A stretch of DNA of 21,000 nucleotides from Spirochaetota bacterium (GTDB lineage: Bacteria; Spirochaetota; Brevinematia; DTOW01), in NCBI GenBank assembly GCA_028276145.1, contig JAPYWX010000008.1, positions 1-21,000 on the forward strand. Direction: 5' to 3'. The notes under the pieces are model-generated. The model was given only the letters and a program-made list of their open reading frames with translations. It ran no database searches and was not told the origin of the DNA. This document shows, piece after piece, positions 8,536 through 16,126 of this stretch. A program made the translations under genes and the position numbers. Every line of letters begins with the position of its first letter. Positions within the stretch are counted from its first letter, which is position 1.

Positions 8536-8563
8536 TACCTAAATAGGTACCCCTACCTAGGTA
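8536..8563. promoter_or_regulatory. Paired palindromes in cas operon leader (possible operator)
   Basis: TACCTAAATAGGTA (8536-8549) and TACCTAGGTA (8554-8563) are two palindromes sharing TACCTA/TAGGTA arms, with centres 16 bp apart. They lie between the predicted cas promoter and cas6, in the 5' untranslated region. The spacing and sequence suggest a repressor operator, or an RNA hairpin pair. This is inference from symmetry alone. Confidence 0.4.
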
Positions 8564-8594
8564 TTACCCTCCTAACTTATTCATTAGGATACGA

Positions 8595-8623
8595 ATTGTT
8601 AAAGATTATTTTTCTATTGTCAA
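8595..8623 (-). promoter_or_regulatory. Candidate promoter of the cas operon
   Basis: On the minus strand TTGACA (8623-8618) is a perfect -35 box, followed after 17 bp by AACAAT (8600-8595), a 4-of-6 match to TATAAT. Transcription would begin near 8588, giving a leader of about 80 nt that contains the paired palindromes. This is the only perfect -35 noticed upstream of cas6. Confidence 0.4.
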
Positions 8624-8631
8624 GAGATTTT

Positions 8632-8644
8632 GAAACGAAGTTTC
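8632..8644. repeat. Short hairpin with GAA loop
   Basis: GAAAC, GAA loop, GTTTC, with flanking GAGA upstream and TC downstream. It shares the 3-base GAA/TTC loop of the hairpins at 1-19, 89-109 and 17328-17342, and is followed by a pyrimidine-rich stretch like that after the 17.3 kb copy. Confidence 0.5.
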
Positions 8645-8681
8645 TCTTTTCTCATTTATCTAAGAAAGGTTTACTCTTTAT

Positions 8682-8735
8682 AACTATCTAGCACAAGTGC
8701 TATTTAGCACAGGTGCTATTTAGCACAAGTAGCAC
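8682..8735 (-). repeat. Tandem 16-bp palindromic repeats
   Basis: Two full palindromes GTGCTATTTAGCAC at 8697-8710 and 8713-8726 are spaced exactly 16 bp. A partial copy (CTATCTAGCACAA) precedes them and a shortened one (GTAGCAC) follows. They lie in the 445-bp gap between cas6 and the PEGA gene. On the minus strand they are followed by the AATGGGCGGGTGGTGG linker region also seen in other elements. Confidence 0.75.
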
Positions 8736-8770
8736 ATTATTTTAAGTAGCTCCACCACCCGCCCATTTTA

Positions 8771-8800
8771 TCGTTCGAAAGCTTCGCTTTTCAACAACCT
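8771..8800 (-). repeat. Imperfect hairpin with CAACAACC tail
   Basis: AAAGC (8778-8782), TTC loop, GCTTT (8786-8790) form a perfect 5-bp core, with outer GTT/AAC pairing interrupted by mismatches. It is followed by CAACAACCTTTTAATTA, the same kind of tail as after the hairpins at 1-19, 89-109 and 306-320. This is a diverged copy of the 89-109 hairpin. Confidence 0.55.
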
Positions 8801-8855
8801 TTTAATTATTGAGGTTTTATCAATCGCAAAGTAGCTTAAACAATTAGTTAAAAAG

Positions 8856-8887
8856 GTACTATTAAGCACAAGTGCTATTAAGCACAA
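8856..8887 (-). repeat. Second tandem pair of 16-bp palindromic repeats
   Basis: GTACTATTAAGCACAA (8856-8871) and GTGCTATTAAGCACAA (8872-8887) are consecutive 16-mers differing at one base. Each holds the GTGCTATTAAGCAC palindrome, degenerate by one base in the first. They lie 18 bp upstream of the candidate -35 box of the PEGA gene and could also act as operators. Confidence 0.7.
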
Positions 8888-8904
8888 AGTAATTTTAAAT
8901 ATTA

Positions 8905-8934
8905 TTGAAAAGGTAGCCTTTTGTTATTTAAAAT
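8905..8934 (+). promoter_or_regulatory. Candidate promoter of the PEGA-protein gene
   Basis: TTGAAA (8905-8910) and TAAAAT (8929-8934) are good -35 and -10 matches with an 18-bp spacer. The spacer contains most of an inverted repeat, AAAAGG/CCTTTT (8908-8922). Transcription would start near 8941, leaving a very short leader that begins at the ribosome site AAAGGAGG. Confidence 0.35.
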
Positions 8935-8953
8935 AGCCAAAAAGGAGGATTAT

Positions 8954-11900
8954 ATGAAAATGAATTTTAGGATTCTTACGGTTATTACATTACTATTTGT
9001 ATCTACGCTTGGTTTTTCTCAGGTTTTCGTTGTGTATGAAGAGCCAATTGCTAAGTTTCAGGGGTCTGAGGATGATAAGAATTTTATAAATTCTTTAGTC
9101 TCTTACACTCTGAATGATTCTTATGATTTCTTGCCATACGACTTTGTAAATGTTCCTGTTTTACAGGATTGGTACAATGTGCTTGTTGATGTTGTGAATG
9201 CTACGAATACGAATGTTACAGTTGTTAAAGGTAAACCTGTACCACCGAAGAAGTTGGCACCTATAGTTATAAAAAAGATAGATGCTACAACATTGAAGAA
9301 TATTACATCTCTCATTCCTCAAGTTAAGGGTGTTGTTTCTGCTAGTTATTCCATTTCTAAAACTGATTTACTCGTTAATATCCAATTGCTTGATAACACT
9401 GGTAAGGTTTTGAATAAGAAATCTGTTTCTGTTCCTTTGGCTAACCTGGTGAATAGGGAAGGTGTTATTTTAGCTGTTAAGGAAGCTTTGGTGGATTTGT
9501 TTAGTGCCTGGAGATACTACTATTACGACCCTAAGAGGCAGGGGAGTGTTTCTTTGACTGTTACACCTAACAAAGGTGTTGTTGCAGTTTTGAAGCCAAA
9601 TGATATTCCTTTGCCTTTGGGCAAAAATGTTTCTCTGCCTGAAGGGGAGTATACTTTGATTGTACAGGCTCCGGGTTTCGCTCCTGTTGTGACTAATATT
9701 TATGTAGCTCCAAATTCTCAATCAAAAATTGCTCTAAAGTTAGTACCTTCACCAAAGATGGAATATCCAGTACCTATGGGGTTGCTTTACCTTGATGCTG
9801 ATGTTAAAGGTGTACCTGTGATAATTGCTGAAGGTAACATTTTTGGTACTACTCCGCTTTACACAAATGTAATAGCAGGTGAGAAAAATGTCATTTTCCA
9901 GCAGACAGCTAATACATTGCTAAAAACTGTCAAGTTGAATGTTCAGCCTGATGTGCTAAATTACTTTTATGTTACTCTTGATAAAGTTGGTGCTGGTGTT
10001 ACGATAAGTGCTAATGATGGGGCTTTTGTTGTCATAGATAGGAAACTAGAAGGTGTTATCTCATCTGGTAGTTTTTCTAAAAACCTGAGTAGAGGTATTC
10101 ATACAATTACCGTTTTCAAAAGTGGATTTGAGCCGTTCAGAACGAATGTAAATATCACCTCTGATGAAAAAATTACACTCAAAGTTTCGCTTAATCCTAG
10201 GAAAGTGCCTGTTTTTGTTGTAACGCCTGAGAGTAGTGAGGTTACAATTAGGTATCAAGGTAAAGCTGTTGGTATTACTCCTAAGAAGGTTCTTGTTGAG
10301 CCTGGTAAGGATAATTTTGTTGAGCTAATAGCTCAGGATGTAGGCTTTAATAATACTTCGTTTAATATTACTCCTTCAATGAATTCTATCAACTCAAAAG
10401 TTATTAAGCTCTCTCCGCTGTTTGGTGATTTGCTAGTTTTGACTGACCCTACCGAAGCAATCGTTAAGTTCAATGAGAGAATTGTAGGTACAACATCTGT
10501 TGATGGCTTACTTGTTAGAGGTTTGCCAGCTAGAAAGGGTACACTGATTGTCAGAAAGGAAGGTTATAGGGCTATAAAGACCAATGTATTTATACAGCCA
10601 AATATTCAGAATTCGTTCTCATTCAAACTCAAGGAAGCACCTATAAAGTTATTCATTAATACTCTTCCTGTACAGAATGTTGATGTCTATATGAATGAAG
10701 AGTACTATGGTGAAAACGATGGTGTTATAAATGTTGAGCTTGGCAACTTCGTTATGAAGTTGGTAAAACCTGGATACAAAACTATTTATACTAATGTATC
10801 TTTCCCGAGTAAAGTTGATACTGTTATTCCTCTTACTTTCAGTATGACATCAGGGTTAAGTGAGCCTGAAGTTATTTCTACAGTTAACAGTAACATTACT
10901 CAGATAGATTCCTTGGTATCAAATGGTGATTATATCGGTGCTTACGATGTTCTGAAATCTACAAAAGATTTGATTGTTAATTCAGGTTATACGAACTTCT
11001 CAGTTTCACTTGTGAAACTGTATGAATTCCTTAATGGAAAGGAGAAGGAAATACAGCCAGAAGTCGAGTTCTATACCCTGAATTCTAAAGCTGATGAAGT
11101 TATTTCGAAGGCTGATGTGTTCCTTAAGTCTGGTGCACCTAAAGAGGGGCTTAAAGCACTTAAGGAGTTTGTCAGTAATGTTAATGTTTCTTCTATAACT
11201 GATGAGAGGAAAAGCCAGATATTGGCAAAGATTAAGGATAAGTACAGAGAACTTGCGTTAATTGATATTTCTTCAACAGTTTCCAACAAAATTTCTGACG
11301 CTAATAAGTTTGTTGCTAGAGGTGAGAAATCGGCTGCTTATGTTGTGTTTGAAGATACTATTAAGCTTATTGATGAATATGTAGTTGATGTGCCTGAGAT
11401 AGTGTCCGATGTTTCAAATATAAGAGAGAGTATATTGTCTAACTATGTTGGTATTGGTATTGAGGTTTTGAGTAACAAAACAGAGTTAGCAATTATCAAT
11501 GCTGATGACCTTTCTAACAAGAAAAACTTCACAAATGCTATGGATATCCTTTCTTCTACGATTAAGGAGATAAGAACTTCTAAGCTGTATTACCTTGATG
11601 TTGTTAAGGAATTTGAGAGTAAGCTTCAAAGTAAGTACGATGAGATATCAGAAAAAGCGATGGAAGAAGAGCAATTAGGTGAAGTTAAAGGTATATTCGA
11701 TGAGGTTAAGCCTATAATTAAGGATGCTATTAAGCTTGCAAGCATAAATGACTTTGACGGTGCTATAAAGAAGTATCAGGAAGCCTTGAAGATTATAGAG
11801 ATTTCGGAGTATAGGGACAATCCTTTCCTTAAGAAACTCAAGAATGACATAGTGGCTGATATAGCAAGAGTAGAGCAGAGTAAGAAAGAAGCTGAAGAAA

Positions 11901-12439
11901 TGAGACTTAAGAAGATTCAGCTTCAAGAGGAGTTAGAGAAGAAGAAGAAAGAATTACCATGGTGGACTAGAATGCAGAAGGCATGGACAGGTGTAGGATT
12001 TGAGATTTCGGGCTCTGTTTTGACACCGCAGGGTAGTGATTTTGCTGTAACTAATTTGAATATTCCTCTGAATGTTAAATTGCATATTTCGATTTTACCT
12101 ATACTTGGTGTGTCTTTTGGTGGGTTTTATAACGTCAATTCTCAGATGGTTTCATCTAATGCTTCTTACTTAGCTTGGATGGGAATGGGTCAGCTTGGTC
12201 TTAGGATACCAATAGTTAAACAATTCTCAATATTTGGTGATTTTGGTACTGGAATAGGTATGTTGAAGGACTCAATAATCATAAGAATGGGTAAGGATTA
12301 TATTTTGAATGCAGGGATTGACTTGAAGTTCAGCTGGTTTGGTATTAGGATGTCTTATGATATGGCTTTCTATGATGATTTCAAGAATTACCAGTATGGT
12401 GGTAGCTTTGGTATAATACTTTGGGCTACTGAAGATTAG
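8954..12439 (+). CDS. Secreted PEGA-repeat protein with C-terminal beta-barrel
   Basis: The 1161-residue product starts with a signal peptide (about 1-23, ending GFSQ). Residues 24-190 are an unassigned alpha/beta region ending before a YYYYDP segment. About 197-630 holds roughly six PEGA-like beta repeats, recognisable by recurring 'VxVNxxxxGxTP', 'GxHTITVFKSGFEP' and 'KxGYRAIKTNVFI' patterns. Residues 640-1000 are helical, with a charged coiled coil (EEMRLKKIQLQEELEKKKKE) just before the end. The last 150 residues alternate polar and hydrophobic residues and look like a small outer-membrane barrel. The start at 8954 is set by AAGGAGG; an upstream TTG at 8921 is rejected. A surface or periplasmic, wall- or envelope-spanning role is likely, but the exact function is unknown. 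It is a monocistronic unit with its own terminator. Confidence 0.85.
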   Translation: MKMNFRILTVITLLFVSTLGFSQVFVVYEEPIAKFQGSEDDKNFINSLVSYTLNDSYDFLPYDFVNVPVLQDWYNVLVDVVNATNTNVTVVKGKPVPPKKLAPIVIKKIDATTLKNITSLIPQVKGVVSASYSISKTDLLVNIQLLDNTGKVLNKKSVSVPLANLVNREGVILAVKEALVDLFSAWRYYYYDPKRQGSVSLTVTPNKGVVAVLKPNDIPLPLGKNVSLPEGEYTLIVQAPGFAPVVTNIYVAPNSQSKIALKLVPSPKMEYPVPMGLLYLDADVKGVPVIIAEGNIFGTTPLYTNVIAGEKNVIFQQTANTLLKTVKLNVQPDVLNYFYVTLDKVGAGVTISANDGAFVVIDRKLEGVISSGSFSKNLSRGIHTITVFKSGFEPFRTNVNITSDEKITLKVSLNPRKVPVFVVTPESSEVTIRYQGKAVGITPKKVLVEPGKDNFVELIAQDVGFNNTSFNITPSMNSINSKVIKLSPLFGDLLVLTDPTEAIVKFNERIVGTTSVDGLLVRGLPARKGTLIVRKEGYRAIKTNVFIQPNIQNSFSFKLKEAPIKLFINTLPVQNVDVYMNEEYYGENDGVINVELGNFVMKLVKPGYKTIYTNVSFPSKVDTVIPLTFSMTSGLSEPEVISTVNSNITQIDSLVSNGDYIGAYDVLKSTKDLIVNSGYTNFSVSLVKLYEFLNGKEKEIQPEVEFYTLNSKADEVISKADVFLKSGAPKEGLKALKEFVSNVNVSSITDERKSQILAKIKDKYRELALIDISSTVSNKISDANKFVARGEKSAAYVVFEDTIKLIDEYVVDVPEIVSDVSNIRESILSNYVGIGIEVLSNKTELAIINADDLSNKKNFTNAMDILSSTIKEIRTSKLYYLDVVKEFESKLQSKYDEISEKAMEEEQLGEVKGIFDEVKPIIKDAIKLASINDFDGAIKKYQEALKIIEISEYRDNPFLKKLKNDIVADIARVEQSKKEAEEMRLKKIQLQEELEKKKKELPWWTRMQKAWTGVGFEISGSVLTPQGSDFAVTNLNIPLNVKLHISILPILGVSFGGFYNVNSQMVSSNASYLAWMGMGQLGLRIPIVKQFSIFGDFGTGIGMLKDSIIIRMGKDYILNAGIDLKFSWFGIRMSYDMAFYDDFKNYQYGGSFGIILWATED

Positions 12440-12443
12440 TTTA

Positions 12444-12470
12444 TTGGGGGCGTGAGCCCCCAACTATTTT
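12444..12470 (+). terminator. Rho-independent terminator after the PEGA gene
   Basis: TTGGGGGC and GCCCCCAA form an 8-bp GC-rich stem with loop GTGA, followed by CTATTTTTATT. The T-run makes it a good intrinsic terminator for the plus-strand gene. The same hairpin lies just past the stop of the converging lipoprotein gene and may also help end that transcript, although no T-run follows on the minus strand. Confidence 0.9.
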
Positions 12471-14539
12471 TATTGTTCTTTCCTCTTTATCTTCGGGAAT
12501 AGGTACTTTGCAATGTCTGTTCCTTCCACTCCTTTGTAGTTTACTCTCACCTCAAGGTCCACAAGTTTGTTTTCAGGGAAAAGATTTTCGTATAGGCTTG
12601 TGAAAATTAGAAAGTACCTGTATATTTTGGGGTTGTAAAAGTCGTTTAGGAATATTCTAGGAGATAAAAGCACTTCTTGACCATAATATTTACCGCCAGT
12701 TGAATTGACAAGTATCTGGAGTTTTTCGTTATTTGACAGTGAGATGACATATATTGGTATGAAGTTATTGTAGCTGTATTCTAGAAGTGTGTAGAAATCG
12801 TAGTCTGAGTAGTCTAGTAAGTTTTCATTTCCGGATGTTATTACAAGTATAGCGTTGTTTCTTAGAGATGTTAGGTTTTCGGTTATTGCGTTGTGTAAAG
12901 CAAGAGAAAACCTGACTTTGTTCGTTTCGCTTGGAGTTATGTTTTTATCTAAGAAATCAAGAGGTGCGAGTACATTAACTCGTGTTTTCTTGAATTCCTT
13001 AATTTCTGGTCCAAAAACAGAAATAGAGATATAATCTCTTGAGGATAAATCTTCTAAGATTCCCCTTACGAAAGATAAGACAGAGTCTTTGATGTTTTGT
13101 ATATCTGGGCTGTTTTCTATAATGATGTAGAGATTTCTGTTTTTTAGGAATTCGTATGTATATCTAACATCTGGTCTAAACACTTTTACCCCGGATTCGT
13201 ATATTTCAAAATCCTCATTTCTTAAGCCACTTATGAAGTTGCCCTCACTATCTCTTACACCAACCATTACTCCTATAATTGGGAAATTCCCGACAAATAT
13301 ACCTTTTATGTCTACATCAAGGTTAGCTGACATTAGATAAGAGTTTCGCAGTACGGAAATATTATTTTTGTCCTTGGTTATCGCAAATATGTCTTTATCG
13401 TTGTTGATACAAGCGTCCTCGAATTCTCCATCAGATATTTTTATACTTTCGCCGGAAGGCGAAACTAGGAATATACCGTTGTCAGTTGAAATTAGGAAGT
13501 TTGATGATGCTATGGAGAATCCATTTATGTTATAGCCGGTTTCTACTGAGTCGATGTAATTCCCGTATTTATCGAATACTACGATTTTTTCCGTGTCTGC
13601 TACAAAAACATTATCTCCTTTTACTTCTATGTCTGTCGGTGACATTAAAATGTTGCTTCCGAAGGAATAAAGAAATTCGCCAGTTTCTTTATTGATAACG
13701 AAAATGTTTTTGCTGAACGAGTCTATGACGAACATATTCTCATCGGAGAAAGCAAATTTTTTGAATACAACATTACTGAATTTGAATGTTTTTTTAGCGT
13801 TGATGTTAAAGATGTTTAAATTGAACCATCCGGGGTAGTACTTTGTTATACTGTTGTAGCCTAAGATGTAGAAAACTTTTTCGTTTTCATCGTAGTAGAT
13901 ATCAATAATCTCTTTGTTGTATTTATATTTAGATATCCTCATGAAGTTATCGATAGTACAAAATTCTTTTGTCCCGAAGGAGTTAAATATTACCTTGTTA
14001 AGCTTGGGAACGAACTTTATTGTAGTTGCCAATGAAAAGATTTTAGTGTCAAATCTCGGTAACGCTTTTAGGTTTGTGAAAACAGAATACTCAATTAGTT
14101 TAGTGCTTTCGTCTATTGAGAGTCTTGAGTATATTGAGGAGATTTTTTGGATTGCGTAAGGTTTGTATTTGCCTTCTATTTCACTCAATAGGTCTATTGC
14201 ATTTCTAATGTAACCTGCGTTTAGGTAAGCTTTAGCTAAAAAGAATTTTACTTCTTCTGATAGTGGATTGAAGTTAAAGGATTTTGTTAATGAGTACAGT
14301 GCCCTGTAGTACAGAGTGTTGTCATACCAGAATATACCTTCCATTAGGTACTTTTCACTTAGTGCAAATTTTACGCCCCTTAGTTCCTCTAATTGGTTCA
14401 GTTCATTAGTTATAGGTTCGGATATTTTATTTGTGCTAGTGCTTTCATTATTTCCCAGTTGACAGCCTAGTGTTATCAGTATAAGAAGAAAGAGGATTAT
14501 TAAACTAAACTTTGATTTCCAGTCCTTCCCTTGCAACAT
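12470..14539 (-). CDS. Lipoprotein with TPR, beta-propeller and VWA-like domains
   Basis: This is a 689-residue predicted lipoprotein: signal segment 8-25, lipobox TLGC, lipidated Cys at 26. About 50-135 resembles TPR helices (repeated 'YRALYSLTKSFNFNP', 'AKAYLNAGYIRNAIDLL'). About 170-400 is a run of beta blades like an NHL/SMP-type propeller. A short beta domain carries EDFEIYESG (about 437-450), the pattern commonly found just before VWA domains. The VWA-like domain covers about 465-650. Its first metal-site motif should be DxSxS but reads ENSPD, so metal binding is doubtful. The ATG at 14539 lies 35 nt inside the upstream gene, with a weak GGA site, suggesting coupled translation. It is probably an envelope scaffold or complex-assembly protein; the partner is unknown. 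Confidence 0.8.
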   Translation of the reverse strand: MLQGKDWKSKFSLIILFLLILITLGCQLGNNESTSTNKISEPITNELNQLEELRGVKFALSEKYLMEGIFWYDNTLYYRALYSLTKSFNFNPLSEEVKFFLAKAYLNAGYIRNAIDLLSEIEGKYKPYAIQKISSIYSRLSIDESTKLIEYSVFTNLKALPRFDTKIFSLATTIKFVPKLNKVIFNSFGTKEFCTIDNFMRISKYKYNKEIIDIYYDENEKVFYILGYNSITKYYPGWFNLNIFNINAKKTFKFSNVVFKKFAFSDENMFVIDSFSKNIFVINKETGEFLYSFGSNILMSPTDIEVKGDNVFVADTEKIVVFDKYGNYIDSVETGYNINGFSIASSNFLISTDNGIFLVSPSGESIKISDGEFEDACINNDKDIFAITKDKNNISVLRNSYLMSANLDVDIKGIFVGNFPIIGVMVGVRDSEGNFISGLRNEDFEIYESGVKVFRPDVRYTYEFLKNRNLYIIIENSPDIQNIKDSVLSFVRGILEDLSSRDYISISVFGPEIKEFKKTRVNVLAPLDFLDKNITPSETNKVRFSLALHNAITENLTSLRNNAILVITSGNENLLDYSDYDFYTLLEYSYNNFIPIYVISLSNNEKLQILVNSTGGKYYGQEVLLSPRIFLNDFYNPKIYRYFLIFTSLYENLFPENKLVDLEVRVNYKGVEGTDIAKYLFPKIKRKEQ

Positions 14540-15395
14540 AGATTTCCATTTTTATGTTTTTCATTCTAAAGTAGTTAGTTAGGTAATGTTCTATTAACAT
14601 CATGTCTTCGTCTGTTCGCCCCGGGTCAAGGTGGAATAGCACTGTTCTTTTGGCTTTAGCCTTTAGTGCGAAATTTATGGCACTTGGTATAGACGAGTGT
14701 CCCCATCCTTTTTTAGTTTTGTACTCTTCTTTTGTGTATTGAGCATCTATTATGAGTACATCAGCATTGTTTGCAAACTCTAGTATTTCTTCAAATGATG
14801 GAACATTTTCTTTACCTATTATTCTTAACATTTGTACGAAGTAATCACCCGAAAGTATTTCGTTTTGTGAGATGTCAACCTCAAAGTCAAATAATATTAC
14901 TACTTTGCTTTTACCGTCTTCGAACGAGTATCCCAGGCAGGCTGTGGGGTGGTAGAGGTAGATTGTTGATATTTTTACGTCTCCTATGGTGAAAGTTTCT
15001 TTTTGTAGTTCTCTGAATTCTAGGTATGAAGCCAAATCATCTACTTTGACAGGGAAGTAGATATATCCCATTTGGCCACTGACCATGTTTTTTAGCTTGC
15101 CTAGCATACTCGGTCCGTGGATGAATATTCTGTACCTATAGTCAAATATTGGTGAGAAGAAAGGTAACCCTTGGATATGGTCCCAGTGAGTGTGAGTTAG
15201 AAATAGGTATACATCAAAATTTTGGTTATGGGATTTTAGAAATTCACCTAGTTTTCTTATTCCTGAGCCAGCATCAATGATAAAAATTTTGTCATTGTGT
15301 ATTATTTGGATACATGAGGTGTTTCCGCCGTAGACGGCAGTTTCTAGTCCTGGTACGGGTATTGAGCCTCTAACACCCCAGAATTTTATTATCAT
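14505..15395 (-). CDS. Metallo-beta-lactamase-fold hydrolase
   Basis: This 296-residue cytoplasmic protein has no signal peptide. It has the metal-binding set of the MBL superfamily: HTHWDH (H68, H70, D72, H73), H149, D170 or D217, and H255, with H233 in WGHSS. The opening MIIKFWGVRGSIPVPG and the closing region FHLDPGRTDEDM are typical of the subgroup often annotated as class II cAMP phosphodiesterase-like or PhnP/RNase Z-like hydrolases. A phosphodiester substrate is therefore likely, but which one cannot be read from sequence. The start overlaps the HEAT-protein stop by 4 nt (ATGA) and has AAGGA upstream. The 3' end overlaps the lipoprotein start. Confidence 0.88.
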   Translation of the reverse strand: MIIKFWGVRGSIPVPGLETAVYGGNTSCIQIIHNDKIFIIDAGSGIRKLGEFLKSHNQNFDVYLFLTHTHWDHIQGLPFFSPIFDYRYRIFIHGPSMLGKLKNMVSGQMGYIYFPVKVDDLASYLEFRELQKETFTIGDVKISTIYLYHPTACLGYSFEDGKSKVVILFDFEVDISQNEILSGDYFVQMLRIIGKENVPSFEEILEFANNADVLIIDAQYTKEEYKTKKGWGHSSIPSAINFALKAKAKRTVLFHLDPGRTDEDMMLIEHYLTNYFRMKNIKMEIYVAREGLEIKV

Positions 15396-16060
15396 TTGTT
15401 TTCCTTGCTTTCTTTTGATTCACCGCTACTAAGTAGCTTTATTGTTTTTTCTATTTCATCGTTAACCCATTTTTCAAATTTTTTCTGGTCTAGAATTTCA
15501 GATAGAACTTTGATAGCTTCAAGTCTTTTTATTCTCGCGAAAGCTTTTACTACTTCGTATGCAATGACATTGTTTTGGGTTGCTCTTATTGTTCTTTCAA
15601 GAAAAGTATAAACCTTATCCGAATTTGTTATTTTTGATACTGCTCTTATTATTTCTGCTCTGTAGGGAGTAGATGTAAACCTGAAGTAATTGTCAATTAA
15701 AGGGTCTACTGCTCTGGGGTCTCCTATCTCACCTAAACTCCATATGGAGGCTAGTATGACTTCGTCAAATCCTGTGTCTACGGATGGGCCTGAAAATAAG
15801 AATATTGAGATAAGTCTATCAAAAGCCTTTTTTGCCTTAAGTTCACCTAACCTATATACAGCTCTTGCTGCAATTTTGTAGTTATCAGAATAGGTTAAGT
15901 CTAGGAGTATGTCAATGTCTTCTGATCCAAAAGCGGCTATCGGGTCTTTAGTTTTGGTGTCTTTGGTTTCCTTTGTAGTCTGCCCGAAGGATAAAAAGGA
16001 AAATATGAAAACAAATAGAATAACCAAGGTGAAAGCTCTTTTGTTTATACTGATAAACAT
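15392..16060 (-). CDS. Secreted HEAT-repeat protein
   Basis: A 222-residue protein with a hydrophobic signal peptide (about 8-26, ending SFGQ). A short Thr/Lys-rich linker follows, then helical pairs of HEAT type (for example YKIAARAVYRLGELK, ILASIWSLGEIGDPRAVDPLI and VIAYEVVKAFARIKRLEAIKVL). HEAT repeats bind other proteins, and no enzymatic motif is visible. It probably acts in the periplasm as a scaffold. GAGGGGTGGT precedes the ATG. The stop overlaps the MBL gene by 4 nt, and the lipoprotein follows, so the three are likely made together. A promoter candidate sits 24-50 bp upstream. Confidence 0.8.
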   Translation of the reverse strand: MFISINKRAFTLVILFVFIFSFLSFGQTTKETKDTKTKDPIAAFGSEDIDILLDLTYSDNYKIAARAVYRLGELKAKKAFDRLISIFLFSGPSVDTGFDEVILASIWSLGEIGDPRAVDPLIDNYFRFTSTPYRAEIIRAVSKITNSDKVYTFLERTIRATQNNVIAYEVVKAFARIKRLEAIKVLSEILDQKKFEKWVNDEIEKTIKLLSSGESKESKENK

Positions 16061-16083
16061 ACCACCCCTCTTTACAAAGAATT

Positions 16084-16110
16084 ATTATAGATAAAAGCTT
16101 ATTAATTCAA
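16084..16110 (-). promoter_or_regulatory. Candidate internal promoter before the HEAT gene
   Basis: On the minus strand a perfect TATAAT (16089-16084) follows TTGAAT (16110-16105) after 15 bp, which is short for a -35/-10 pair. It lies in the 66-bp gap after cdsA, where no terminator is visible, so the three downstream genes may be read both from here and from the cdsA promoter. Confidence 0.4.
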
Positions 16111-16126
16111 GATTTTCAGGTAAGTT

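Noticed and set aside
8682..8887. Possible CRISPR array in the repeats beside cas6
   Set aside because: The repeated unit is a 14-16 bp palindrome with almost no spacer, and copies recur far from the cas genes. There are no 25-40 bp repeats with unique spacers of similar length.
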